From the NCBI GenBank assembly GCA_964057225.1, contig OZ059900.1:21901638-21965637 (forward strand): DNA of 64,000 nucleotides. The letters are read 5' to 3'. Made by a program: the position numbers and the translations under genes. This DNA comes from Auanema rhodensis (lineage: Eukaryota; Nematoda; Chromadorea; Rhabditida; Rhabditidae). This document shows, one piece after another, positions 1 to 11,548 of this stretch. Position 1 is the first letter of the stretch. The number at the start of each line of letters is the position of its first letter. The notes below the pieces were generated by a model that made no database searches, had not been told where the DNA came from, and saw only the letters and a program-made list of their open reading frames with translations.

Positions 1-348
1 CCAAAATCGATTTAATCAATATTAGCCATAAGGGGCGTGCCCTCAGAATATGCTAATTTCCTTAATTTTCTAACCCTTGTTTTTTTGTCGTGAAAGTGGA
101 ACTAGACGTTGTACGATTAATTTTGAGCTAGGTTTCATTGACATTGCATGAGTTTGAACACATGAAATCGTAAGTCAAAACCTTGTTTACAGCGAAATTT
201 CCAAAAACTGGTTTTCCAGCATAATAAAATATTTCTCATGGGAAATACTGTGTTTTTGTATTTTTCTAGTGTTCAGCATGTAAAATGCTTCATTTTAGTA
301 TGTAACACGCTGAAATTCGTTGCATTTGACGACTCATATGAACAAAAA
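1..348 (+). repeat. Left-edge monomer with private variants
   Basis: The first complete monomer (7-348) follows six bases of the previous one. It carries changes I do not see elsewhere, including TAACCCTTG for TAACCCCTG and GTACGATTAA for GTACGAACAA. Extra divergence could mark an older or less homogenised copy, or lower base accuracy near a sequence edge. Confidence 0.85.
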
Positions 349-741
349 TCGATTTAATCAATATTAGCCATAAGGGGCGTGCCCTCAGAATATGCTAATT
401 TCCTTAATTTTCTAACCCCTGTTTTTTTGTCGTGAAAGTGGAACTAGACGTTGTACGAACAATTTTGAGCTAAGTTTCATTGACATTGCATGAGTTNNNN
501 NNNNNNNNNNNNNNNNNNNNNNNNNNNNNNNNNNNNNNNNNNNNNNNNNNNNNNNNNNNNNNNNNNNNNNNNNNNNNNNNNNNNNNNNNNNNNNNNNNNN
601 NNNNNNNNNNNNNNNNNNNNNNNNNNNNNNNNNNNNNNNNNNNNNNNNNNNNNNNNNNNNNNNNNNNNNNNNNNNNNNNNNNNNNNNNNNNNNNNNAACA
701 CGCTGAAATTCGTTGCATTTGACGACTCATATGAACAAAAA
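349..741 (+). repeat. Full monomer interrupted by an assembly gap
   Basis: Left flank 349-496 is monomer position 1-148 and right flank 697-741 is position 298-342. The simplest reading is one 342-bp monomer missing 149 bp. The left flank has the GCTAAG variant seen in monomers that precede an AAAGCC-type monomer, as at 1917. Confidence 0.85.
497..696. other. Assembly gap, 200 N
   Basis: There are exactly 200 undetermined bases. The round size suggests a placeholder rather than a measured length. The phase of the flanks predicts 149 bp, or 149 bp plus whole repeat units. Confidence 0.97.
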
Positions 742-1083
742 TCGATTTAATCAATATTAGCCATAAGGGGCGTGCCCTCAGAATATACTAATTTCCTTAA
801 TTTTCTAACCCCTGTTTTTTTGTCGTGAAAGTGGAACTAGACGTTGTACGAACAATTTTGAGCTAGGTTTCATTGACATTGCATGAGTTTGAACACATGA
901 AATCGTAAGTCAAAGCCTTGTTTACAGCGAAATTTCCAAAAACTGGTTTTCCAGCATAATAAAATATTTCTCATGGGAAATACTGTGTTTTTGTATTTTT
1001 CTAGTGTTCAGCATGTAAAATCCTTCATTTTAGTATGTAACACGCTGAAATTCGTTGCATTTGACAACTCATATGAACAAAAA

Positions 1084-1232
1084 TCGATTTAATCAATATT
1101 AGCCATAATAAAATATTTCTCATGGGAAATACTGTGTTTTTGTATTTTTCTAGTGTTCAGCATGTAAAATGCTTCATTTTAGTATGTAACACGCTGAAAT
1201 TCGTTGCATTTGACGACTCATATGAACAAAAA
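1084..1232 (+). repeat. 149-bp short unit 1
   Basis: Monomer positions 26-218 are deleted, with CATAA microhomology at the join (CCATAATAAAAT). Dyad centre CTT. The preceding monomer ends GACAACT. Confidence 0.95.
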
Positions 1233-1600
1233 TCGATTTAATCAATATTAGCCATAAGGGGCGTGCCCTCAGAATATACTAATTTCCTTAATTTTCTAAC
1301 CCCTGTTTTTTTGTCGTGAAAGTGGAACTAGACGTTGTACGAACAATTTTGAGCTAGGTTTCATTGACATTGCATGAGTTTGAACACATGAAATCGTAAG
1401 TCAAAACCTTGTTTACAGCGAAATTTCCAAAAACTGGTTTTCCAGCATAATAAAATATTTCTCATGGGAAATACTGTGTTTTTGTATTTTTCTAGTGTTC
1501 AGCATGTAAAATGCTTCATTTTAGTATGTAACACGCTGAAATTCGTTGCATTTGACGACTCATATGAACAAAAATCGATTTAATCAATATTAGCCATAAG

Positions 1601-1610
1601 GGGCGTGCCC
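1601..1610. other. GC-rich mini-dyad GGGCGTGCCC (example)
   Basis: Four-base arms GGGC and GCCC flank GT. It is present in nearly every full monomer (position 27-36) and is the most GC-rich stretch of an AT-rich unit. It is removed in all 149-bp units. Variants include CATGCC at 11207 and 16285 and AAGTGGCG at 26268, 45260 and 47268. Protein binding is not shown. Confidence 0.6.
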
Positions 1611-1848
1611 TCAGAATATACTAATTTCCTTAATTTTCTAACCCCTGTTTTTTTGTCGTGAAAGTGGAACTAGACGTTGTACGAACAATTTTGAGCTAGG
1701 TTTCATTGACATTGCATGAGTTTGAACACATGAAATCGTAAGTCAAAACCTTGTTTACAGCGAAATTTCCAAAAACTGGTTTTCCAGCATAATAAAATAT
1801 TTCTCATGGGAAATACTGTGTTTTTGTATTTTTCTAGTGTTCAGCATG

Positions 1849-1865
1849 TAAAATGCTTCATTTTA
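1849..1865. other. 17-bp dyad TAAAATGCTTCATTTTA (example)
   Basis: Seven-base perfect arms TAAAATG and CATTTTA flank CTT at monomer position 275-291. It is nested inside a wider TTCAGC (266-271) and GCTGAA (303-308) pair. The site is kept in both the full and the 149-bp units. Most short units have ATT at the centre, which lengthens the arms to eight bases. It is a possible cruciform or dimeric-protein site by inference only. Confidence 0.6.
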
Positions 1866-2600
1866 GTATGTAACACGCTGAAATTCGTTGCATTTGACGA
1901 CTCATATGAACAAAAATCGATTTAATCAATATTAGCCATAAGGGGCGTGCCCTCAGAATATGCTAATTTCCTTAATTTTCTAACCCCTGTTTTTTTGTCG
2001 TGAAAGTGGAACTAGACGTTGTACGAACAATTTTGAGCTAAGTTTCATTGACATTGCATGAGTTTGAACACATGAAATCGTAAGTCAAAACCTTGTTTAC
2101 AGCGAAATTTCCAAAAACTGGTTTTCCAGCATAATAAAATATTTCTCATGGGAAATACTGTGTTTTTGTTTTTTTCTAGTGTTCAGCATGTAAAATGCTT
2201 CATTTTAGTATGTAACACGCTGAAATTCGTTGCATTTGACGACTCATATGAACAAAAATCGATTTAATCAATATTAGCCATAAGGGGCGTGCCCTCAGAA
2301 TATACTAATTTCCTTAATTTTCTAACCCCTGTTTTTTTGTCGTGAAAGTGGAACTAGACGTTGTACGAACAATTTTGAGCTAGGTTTCATTGACATTGCA
2401 TGAGTTTGAACACATGAAATCGTAAGTCAAAGCCTTGTTTACAGCGAAATTTCCAAAAACTGGTTTTCCAGCATAATAAAATATTTCTCATGGGAAATAC
2501 TGTGTTTTTGTATTTTTCTAGTGTTCAGCATGTAAAATCCTTCATTTTAGTATGTAACACGCTGAAATTCGTTGCATTTGACAACTCATATGAACAAAAA

Positions 2601-2749
2601 TCGATTTAATCAATATTAGCCATAATAAAATATTTCTCATGGGAAATACTGTGTTTTTGTATTTTTCTAGTGTTCAGCATGTAAAATGATTCATTTTAGT
2701 ATGTAACACGCTGAAATTCGTTGCATTTGACGACTCATATGAACAAAAA
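2601..2749 (+). repeat. 149-bp short unit 2
   Basis: Same deletion join. Dyad centre ATT. The preceding monomer has the AAAGCC, TCCTT, GACAACT set. Confidence 0.95.
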
Positions 2750-3091
2750 TCGATTTAATCAATATTAGCCATAAGGGGCGTGCCCTCAGAATATGCTAAT
2801 TTCCTTAATTTTCTAACCCCTGTTTTTTTGTCGTGAAAGTGGAACTAGACGTTGTACGAACAATTTTGAGCTAGGTTTCATTGACATTGCATGAGTTTGA
2901 ACACATGAAATCGTAAGTCAAAACCTTGTTTACAGCGAAATTTCCAAAAACTGGTTTTCCAGCATAATAAAATATTTCTCATGGGAAATACTGTGTTTTT
3001 GTATTTTTCTAGTGTTCAGCATGTAAAATGCTTCATTTTAGTATGTAACACGCTGAAGTTCGTTGCATTTGACGACTCATATGAACAAAAA

Positions 3092-3577
3092 TCGATTTAA
3101 TCAATATTAGCCATAAGGGGCGTGCCCTCAGAATATGCTAATTTCCTTAACTTTCTAACCCCTGTTTTTTGTCGTGAAAGTGGAACTAGACGTTGTACGA
3201 ACAATTTTGAGCTAAGTTTCATTGACATTGCATGAGTTTGAACACATGAAATCGTAAGTCAAAACCTTGTTTACAGCGATTTCAGCGTGTTACATACTAA
3301 AATGAAGCATTTCACATGCTGAACACTAGAAAAATACAAAAACACAGTATTTCCCATGAGAAATATTTTATTATGCTGGAAAACCAGTTTTTGGAAATTT
3401 CGCTGTAAACAAGGTTTTGACTTACGATTTCATGTGGTCAAACTCATGCAATGTCAATGAAACTTAGCTCAAAATTGTTCGTACAACGTCTAGTTCCACT
3501 TTCACGACAAAAAAACAGGGGTTTGAAATACTGTGACGCTGAAATTCGTTGCATTTGACGACTCATATGAACAAAAA
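3092..3577 (+). repeat. Inverted composite unit 1 (486 bp)
   Basis: Forward monomer 1-189 joins to reverse-complement sequence 309 to 66 (3280-3523). Then come T plus an 11-bp forward fragment GAAATACTGTG (3525-3535), and forward sequence resumes at monomer 301. The inverted-repeat arms are 3157-3279 and 3400-3523. This copy has a six-T run in the forward arm (hence 486 bp), CTTAACTTTCT before it, and private changes TTTCACATGC and GTGGTCAAAC inside the inverted piece. Confidence 0.93.
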
Positions 3578-3919
3578 TCGATTTAATCAATATTAGCCAT
3601 AAGGGGCGTGCCCTCAGAATATGCTAATTTCCTTAATTTTCTAACCCCTGTTTTTTTGTCGTGAAAGTGGAACTAGACGTTGTACGAACAATTTTGAGCT
3701 AGGTTTCATTGACATTGCATGAGTTTGAACACATGAAATCGTAAGTCAAAGCCTTGTTTACAGCGAAATTTCCAAAAACTGGTTTTCCAGCATAATAAAA
3801 TATTTCTCATGGGAAATACTGTGTTTTTGTATTTTTCTAGTGTTCAGCATGTAAAATCCTTCATTTTAGTATGTAACACGCTGAAATTCGTTGCATTTGA
3901 CAACTCATATGAACAAAAA

Positions 3920-4068
3920 TCGATTTAATCAATATTAGCCATAATAAAATATTTCTCATGGGAAATACTGTGTTTTTGTATTTTTCTAGTGTTCAGCATG
4001 TAAAATGATTCATTTTAGTATGTAACACGCTGAAATTCGTTGCATTTGACGACTCATATGAACAAAAA
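3920..4068 (+). repeat. 149-bp short unit 3
   Basis: Same join, dyad centre ATT, preceded by an AAAGCC-type monomer that directly follows inverted composite 1. Confidence 0.95.
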
Positions 4069-4752
4069 TCGATTTAATCAATATTAGCCATAAGGGGCGT
4101 GCCCTCAGAATATGCTAATTTCCTTAATTTTCTAACCCCTGTTTTTTTGTCGTGAAAGTGGAACTAGACGTTGTACGAACAATTTTGAGCTAAGTTTCAT
4201 TGACATTGCATGAGTTTGAACACATGAAATCGTAAGTCAAAACCTTGTTTACAGCGAAATTTCCAAAAACTGGTTTTCCAGCATAATAAAATATTTCTCA
4301 TGGGAAATACTGTGTTTTTGTTTTTTTCTAGTGTTCAGCATGTAAAATGCTTCATTTTAGTATGTAACACGCTGAAATTCGTTGCATTTGACGACTCATA
4401 TGAACAAAAATCGATTTAATCAATATTAGCCATAAGGGGCGTGCCCTCAGAATATACTAATTTCCTTAATTTTCTAACCCCTGTTTTTTTGTCGTGAAAG
4501 TGGAACTAGACGTTGTACGAACAATTTTGAGCTAGGTTTCATTGACATTGCATGAGTTTGAACACATGAAATCGTAAGTCAAAACCTTGTTTACAGCGAA
4601 ATTTCCAAAAACTGGTTTTCCAGCATAATAAAATATTTCTCATGGGAAATACTGTGTTTTTGTATTTTTCTAGTGTTCAGCATGTAAAATGCTTCATTTT
4701 AGTATGTAACACGCTGAAATTCGTTGCATTTGACGACTCATATGAACAAAAA

Positions 4753-7295
4753 TCGATTTAATCAATATTAGCCATAAGGGGCGTGCCCTCAGAATATGCT
4801 AATTTCCTTAATTTTCTAACCCCTGTTTTTTTGTCGTGAAAGTGGAACTAGACGTTGTACGAACAATTTTGAGCTAAGTTTCATTGACATTGCATGAGTT
4901 TGAACACATGAAATCGTAAGTCAAAACCTTGTTTACAGCGAAATTTCCAAAAACTGGTTTTCCAGCATAATAAAATATTTCTCATGGGAAATACTGTGTT
5001 TTTGTATTTTTCTAGTGTTCAGCATGTAAAATGCTTCATTTTAGTATGTAACACGCTGAAATTCGTTGCATTTGACAACTCATATGAACAAAAATCGATT
5101 TAATCAATATTAGCCATAATAAAATATTTCTCATGGGAAATACTGTGTTTTTGTATTTTTCTAGTGTTCAGCATGTAAAATGCTTCATTTTAGTATGTAA
5201 CACGCTGAAATTTGTTGCATTTGACGACTCATATGAACAAAAATCGATTTAATCAATATTAGCCATAAGGGGCGTGCCCTCAGAATATACTAATTTCCTT
5301 AATTTTCTAACCCCTGTTTTTTTGTCGTGAAAGTGGAACTAGACGTTGTACGAACAATTTTGAGCTAGGTTTCATTGACATTGCATGAGTTTGAACACAT
5401 GAAATCGTAAGTCAAAACCTTGTTTACAGCGAAATTTCCAAAAACTGGTTTTCCAGCATAATAAAATATTTCTCATGGGAAATACTGTGTTTTTGTATTT
5501 TTCTAGTGTTCAGCATGTAAAATGCTTCATTTTAGTATGTAACACGCTGAAATTCGTTGCATTTGACGACTCATATGAACAAAAATCGATTTAATCATTA
5601 TTAGCCATAAGGGGCGTGCCCTCAGAATATGCTAATTTCCTTAATTTTCTAACCCCTGTTTTTTTGTCGTGAAAGTGGAACTAGACGTTGTACGAACAAT
5701 TTTGAGTTAGGTTTCATTGACATTGCATGAGTTTGAACACATGAAATCGTAAGTCAAAACCTTGTTTACAGCGAAATTTCCAAAAACTGGTTTTCCAGCA
5801 TAATAAAATATTTCTCATGGGAAATACTGTGTTTTTGTATTTTTCTAGTGTTCAGCATGTAAAATGCTTCATTTTAGTATGTAACACGCTGAAATTCGTT
5901 GCATTTGACGACTCATATGAACAAAAATCGATTTAATCAATATTAGCCATAAGGGGCGTGCCCTCAGAATATGCTAATTTCCTTAATTTTCTAACCCCTG
6001 TTTTTTTGTCGTGAAAGTGGAACTAGACGTTGTACGAACAATTTTGAGCTAGGTTTCATTGACATTGCATGAGTTTGAACACATGAAATCGTAAGTCAAA
6101 ACATTGTTTACAGCGAAATTTCCAAAAACTGGTTTTCCAGCATAATAAAATATTTCTCATGGGAAATACTGTGTTTTTGTATTTTTCTAGTGTTCAGCAT
6201 GTAAAATGCTTCATTTTAGTATGTAACACGCTGAAATTCGTTGCATTTGACGACTCATATGAACAAAAATCGATTTAATCAATATTAGCCATAAGGGGCG
6301 TGCCCTCAGAATATACTAATTTCCTTAATTTTCTAACCCCTGTTTTTTTGTCGTGAAAGTGGAACTAGACGTTGTACGAACAATTTTGAGCTAGGTTTCA
6401 TTGACATTGCATGAGTTTGAACACATGCAATCGTAAGTCAAAACCTTGTTTACAGCGAAATTTCCAAAAACTGGTTTTCCAGCATAATAAAATATTTCTC
6501 ATGGGAAATACTGTGTTTTTGTATTTTTCTAGTGTTCAGCATGTAAAATGCTTCATTTTAGTATGTAACACGCTGAAATTCGTTGCATTTGACGACTCAT
6601 ATGAACAAAAATCGATTTAATCAATATTAGCCATAAGGGGCGTGCCCTCAGAATATGCTAATTTCCTTAATTTTCTAACCCCTGTTTTTTTGTCGTGAAA
6701 GTGGAACTAGACGTTGTACGAACAATTTTGAGCTAAGTTTCATTGACATTGCATGAGTTTGAACACATGAAATCGTATGTCAAAACCTTGTTTACAGCGA
6801 AATTTCCAAAAACTGGTTTTCCAGCATAATAAAATATTTCTCATGGGAAATACTGTGTTTTTGTTTTTTTCTAGTGTTCAGCATGTAAAATGCTTCATTT
6901 TAGTATGTAACACGCTGAAATTCGTTGCATTTGACGACTCATATGAACAAAAATCGATTTAATCAATATTAGCCATAAGGGGCGTGCCCTCAGAATATAC
7001 TAATTTCCTTAATTTTCTAACCCCTGTTTTTTTGTCGTGAAAGTAGAACTAGACGTTGTACGAACAATTTTGAGCTAGGTTTCATTGACATTGCATGAGT
7101 TTGAACACATGAAATCGTAAGTCAAAACCTTGTTTACAGCGAAATTTCCAAAAACTGGTTTTCCAGCATAATAAAATATTTCTCATGGGAAATACTGTGT
7201 TTTTGTATTTTTCTAGTGTTCAGCATGTAAAATGCTTCATTTTAGTATGTAACACGCTGAAATTCGTTGCATTTGACGACTCATATGAACAAAAA
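4753..7295 (+). repeat. 2543-bp higher-order repeat, copy 1
   Basis: Seven 342-bp monomers and one 149-bp unit. Diagnostic variants in order are GACAACT, AAATTTGTTG in the short unit, AATCATTATT with GAGTTAGG (5586), CATGCAATCG (6270 monomer), and GTATGTCAAA with GTTTTTTTCT (6612 monomer). All recur 2543 bp later. Confidence 0.9.
5095..5243 (+). repeat. 149-bp short unit 4
   Basis: Same join, dyad centre CTT, with AAATTTGTTG (a CpG lost to TpG). Preceded by an AAAACC-type GACAACT monomer. Confidence 0.95.
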
Positions 7296-9838
7296 TCGAT
7301 TTAATCAATATTAGCCATAAGGGGCGTGCCCTCAGAATATGCTAATTTCCTTAATTTTCTAACCCCTGTTTTTTTGTCGTGAAAGTGGAACTAGACGTTG
7401 TACGAACAATTTTGAGCTAAGTTTCATTGACATTGCATGAGTTTGAACACATGAAATCGTAAGTCAAAACCTTGTTTACAGCGAAATTTCCAAAAACTGG
7501 TTTTCCAGCATAATAAAATATTTCTCATGGGAAATACTGTGTTTTTGTATTTTTCTAGTGTTCAGCATGTAAAATGCTTCATTTTAGTATGTAACACGCT
7601 GAAATTCGTTGCATTTGACAACTCATATGAACAAAAATCGATTTAATCAATATTAGCCATAATAAAATATTTCTCATGGGAAATACTGTGTTTTTGTATT
7701 TTTCTAGTGTTCAGCATGTAAAATGCTTCATTTTAGTATGTAACACGCTGAAATTTGTTGCATTTGACGACTCATATGAACAAAAATCGATTTAATCAAT
7801 ATTAGCCATAAGGGGCGTGCCCTCAGAATATACTAATTTCCTTAATTTTCTAACCCCTGTTTTTTTGTCGTGAAAGTGGAACTAGACGTTGTACGAACAA
7901 TTTTGAGCTAGGTTTCATTGACATTGCATGAGTTTGAACACATGAAATCGTAAGTCAAAACCTTGTTTACAGCGAAATTTCCAAAAACTGGTTTTCCAGC
8001 ATAATAAAATATTTCTCATGGGAAATACTGTGTTTTTGTATTTTTCTAGTGTTCAGCATGTAAAATGCTTCATTTTAGTATGTAACACGCTGAAATTCGT
8101 TGCATTTGACGACTCATATGAACAAAAATCGATTTAATCATTATTAGCCATAAGGGGCGTGCCCTCAGAATATGCTAATTTCCTTAATTTTCTAACCCCT
8201 GTTTTTTTGTCGTGAAAGTGGAACTAGACGTTGTACGAACAATTTTGAGTTAGGTTTCATTGACATTGCATGAGTTTGAACACATGAAATCGTAAGTCAA
8301 AACCTTGTTTACAGCGAAATTTCCAAAAACTGGTTTTCCAGCATAATAAAATATTTCTCATGGGAAATACTGTGTTTTTGTATTTTTCTAGTGTTCAGCA
8401 TGTAAAATGCTTCATTTTAGTATGTAACACGCTGAAATTCGTTGCATTTGACGACTCATATGAACAAAAATCGATTTAATCAATATTAGCCATAAGGGGC
8501 GTGCCCTCAGAATATGCTAATTTCCTTAATTTTCTAACCCCTGTTTTTTTGTCGTGAAAGTGGAACTAGACGTTGTACGAACAATTTTGAGCTAGGTTTC
8601 ATTGACATTGCATGAGTTTGAACACATGAAATCGTAAGTCAAAACCTTGTTTACAGCGAAATTTCCAAAAACTGGTTTTCCAGCATAATAAAATATTTCT
8701 CATGGGAAATACTGTGTTTTTGTATTTTTCTAGTGTTCAGCATGTAAAATGCTTCATTTTAGTATGTAACACGCTGAAATTCGTTGCATTTGACGACTCA
8801 TATGAACAAAAATCGATTTAATCAATATTAGCCATAAGGGGCGTGCCCTCAGAATATACTAATTTCCTTAATTTTCTAACCCCTGTTTTTTTGTCGTGAA
8901 AGTGGAACTAGACGTTGTACGAACAATTTTGAGCTAGGTTTCATTGACATTGCATGAGTTTGAACACATGCAATCGTAAGTCAAAACCTTGTTTACAGCG
9001 AAATTTCCAAAAACTGGTTTTCCAGCATAATAAAATATTTCTCATGGGAAATACTGTGTTTTTGTATTTTTCTAGTGTTCAGCATGTAAAATGCTTCATT
9101 TTAGTATGTAACACGCTGAAATTCGTTGCATTTGACGACTCATATGAACAAAAATCGATTTAATCAATATTAGCCATAAGGGGCGTGCCCTCAGAATATG
9201 CTAATTTCCTTAATTTTCTAACCCCTGTTTTTTTGTCGTGAAAGTGGAACTAGACGTTGTACGAACAATTTTGAGCTAAGTTTCATTGACATTGCATGAG
9301 TTTGAACACATGAAATCGTATGTCAAAACCTTGTTTACAGCGAAATTTCCAAAAACTGGTTTTCCAGCATAATAAAATATTTCTCATGGGAAATACTGTG
9401 TTTTTGTTTTTTTCTAGTGTTCAGCATGTAAAATGCTTCATTTTAGTATGTAACACGCTGAAATTCGTTGCATTTGACGACTCATATGAACAAAAATCGA
9501 TTTAATCAATATTAGCCATAAGGGGCGTGCCCTCAGAATATACTAATTTCCTTAATTTTCTAACCCCTGTTTTTTTGTCGTGAAAGTGGAACTAGACGTT
9601 GTACGAACAATTTTGAGCTAGGTTTCATTGACATTGCATGAGTTTGAACACATGAAATCGTAAGTCAAAACCTTGTTTACAGCGAAATTTCCAAAAACTG
9701 GTTTTCCAGCATAATAAAATATTTCTCATGGGAAATACTGTGTTTTTGTATTTTTCTAGTGTTCAGCATGTAAAATGCTTCATTTTAGTATGTAACACGC
9801 TGAAATTCGTTGCATTTGACGACTCATATGAACAAAAA
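7296..9838 (+). repeat. 2543-bp higher-order repeat, copy 2
   Basis: Same order of units and diagnostic variants as the preceding 2543 bp. Small differences exist, for example copy 1 has CAAAACATTG in monomer 5928 while 8471 has CAAAACCTTG. The GTATGTCAAA and CATGCAATCG markers appear a third time near 14 kb. Confidence 0.9.
7638..7786 (+). repeat. 149-bp short unit 5
   Basis: Counterpart of unit 4 at +2543 with the same AAATTTGTTG change. It is the last short unit for about 12 kb, until 19798. Confidence 0.95.
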
Positions 9839-11548
9839 TCGATTTAATCAATATTAGCCATAAGGGGCGTGCCCTCAGAATATACTAATTTCCTTAATTT
9901 TCTAACCCCTGTTTTTTTGTCGTGAAAGTGGAACTAGACGTTGTACGAACAATTTTGAGCTAGGTTTCATTGACATTGCATGAGTTTGAACACATGAAAT
10001 CGTAAGTCAAAACCTTGTTTACAGCGAAATTTCCAAAAACTGGTTTTCCAGCATAATAAAATATTTCTCATGGGAAATACTGTGTTTTTGTATTTTTCTA
10101 GTGTTCAGCATGTAAAATGCTTCATTTTAGTATGTAACACGCTGAAATTCGTTGCATTTGACGACTCATATGAACAAAAATCGATTTAATCATTATTAGC
10201 CATAAGGGGCGTGCCCTCAGAATATGCTAATTTCCTTAATTTTCTAACCCCTGTTTTTTTGTCGTGAAAGTGGAACTAGACGTTGTACGAACAATTTTGA
10301 GTTAGGTTTCATTGACATTGCATGAGTTTGAACACATGAAATCGTAAGTCAAAACCTTGTTTACAGCGAAATTTCCAAAAACTGGTTTTCCAGCATAATA
10401 AAATATTTCTCATGGGAAATACTGTGTTTTTGTATTTTTCTAGTGTTCAGCATGTAAAATGCTTCATTTTAGTATGTAACACGCTGAAATTCGTTGCATT
10501 TGACGACTCATATGAACAAAAATCGATTTAATCAATATTAGCCATAAGGGGCGTGCCCTCAGAATATGCTAATTTCCTTAATTTTCTAACCCCTGTTTTT
10601 TTGTCGTGAAAGTGGAACTAGACGTTGTACGAACAATTTTGAGCTAGGTTTCATTGACATTGCATGAGTTTGAACACATGAAATCGTAAGTCAAAACCTT
10701 GTTTACAGCGAAATTTCCAAAAACTGGTTTTCCAGCATAATAAAATATTTCTCATGGGAAATACTGTGTTTTTGTATTTTTCTAGTGTTCAGCATGTAAA
10801 ATGCTTCATTTTAGTATGTAACACGCTGAAATTCGTTGCATTTGACGACTCATATGAACAAAAATCGATTTAATCAATATTAGCTATAAGGGGCGTGCCC
10901 TCAGAATATGCTAATTTCCTTAATTTTCTAACCCCTGTTTTTTTGTCGTGAAAGTAGAACTAGACGTTGTACGAACAATTTTGAGCTAGGTTTCATTGAC
11001 ATTGCATGAGTTTGAACACATGAAATCGTAAGTCAAAACCTTGTTTACAGCGAAATTTCCAAAAACTGGTTTTCCAGCATAATAAAATATTTCTCATGGG
11101 AAATACTGTGTTTTTGTATTTTTCTAGTGTTCAGCATGTAAAATGCTTCATTTTAGTATGTAACACGCTGAAATTCGTTGCATTTGACGACTCATATGAA
11201 CAAAAATCGATTTAATCATTATTAGCCATAAGGGGCATGCCCTCAGAATATGCTAATTTCCTTAATTTTCTAACCCCTGTTTTTTTGTCGTGAAAGTGGA
11301 ACAAGACGTTGTACGAACAATTTTGAGTTAGGTTTCATTGACATTGCATGAGTTTGAACACATGAAATCGTAAGTCAAAACCTTGTTTACAGCGAAATTT
11401 CCAAAAACTGGTTTTCCAGCTGAATAAAATATTTTTCATGGGAAATACTGTGTTTTTGTATTTTTCTAGTGTTCAGCATGTAAAATGCTTCATTTTAGTA
11501 TGTAACACGCTGAAATTTGTTGCATTTGACGACTCATATGAACAAAAA

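Larger units (their letters stand above)
1575..1916 (+). repeat. Representative full-length 342-bp monomer
   Basis: A typical monomer used here for numbering. It contains ATCGAT across the unit boundary, the GC-rich mini-dyad at 1601-1610, ten CpG dinucleotides, the 17-bp dyad at 1849-1865 and CATATG at 1903-1908. Stops occur in all frames and there is no long reading frame. No polyadenylation, promoter or tRNA-like promoter element stands out. Confidence 0.9.
742..4752 (+). repeat. Mixed segment of full, short and inverted units
   Basis: Unit order by start is 742 (342), 1084 (149), 1233, 1575, 1917 and 2259 (342 each), 2601 (149), 2750 (342), 3092 (486, inverted composite), 3578 (342), 3920 (149), 4069 and 4411 (342). 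The monomers at 742 and 2259 share AATATACTAA, AAAGCC, TCCTT and GACAACT and lie 1517 bp apart (4 x 342 + 149), a local higher-order period. Monomers 1917 and 4069 share GCTAAG with a GTTTTTTTCT run. Confidence 0.85.

Noticed and set aside
470-754. Reading frames crossing the N run on both strands
   Set aside because: They are artefacts of translating undetermined bases. The flanks are satellite sequence.
1601-1610. GGGCGTGCCC as a p53-like or GC-box regulatory site
   Set aside because: It is short, repeated in nearly every full monomer and far from any gene. A regulatory reading has no support from context.
1885-1899. Possible CENP-B box at TTCGTTGCATTTGAC
   Set aside because: The TTCG and the A after four bases fit, but the CGGG core reads TGAC, so three of nine key bases fail. 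Too weak to claim.
3280-3523. Inverted piece as a transposon or MITE with terminal inverted repeats
   Set aside because: The sequence is entirely reverse-complement monomer (309 to 66). There is no target-site duplication, and the flanks are explained by template switching within the monomer.
6411-6620. 69-aa open reading frame, repeated at 8954-9163 and 14032-14241
   Set aside because: It exists only because of the CATGCAATCG variant that lies in the duplicated segment. The same frame is closed in ordinary monomers, there is no recognisable domain, and a 69-aa frame in a 34% GC repeat is expected by chance.
6777-6962. 61-aa open reading frame, repeated at 9320-9505 and 14398-14583
   Set aside because: The ATG is created by the single change GTAAGTC to GTATGTC in one monomer subtype. 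The rest is monomer sequence read through. There is no start context, domain or codon signal to support a gene.
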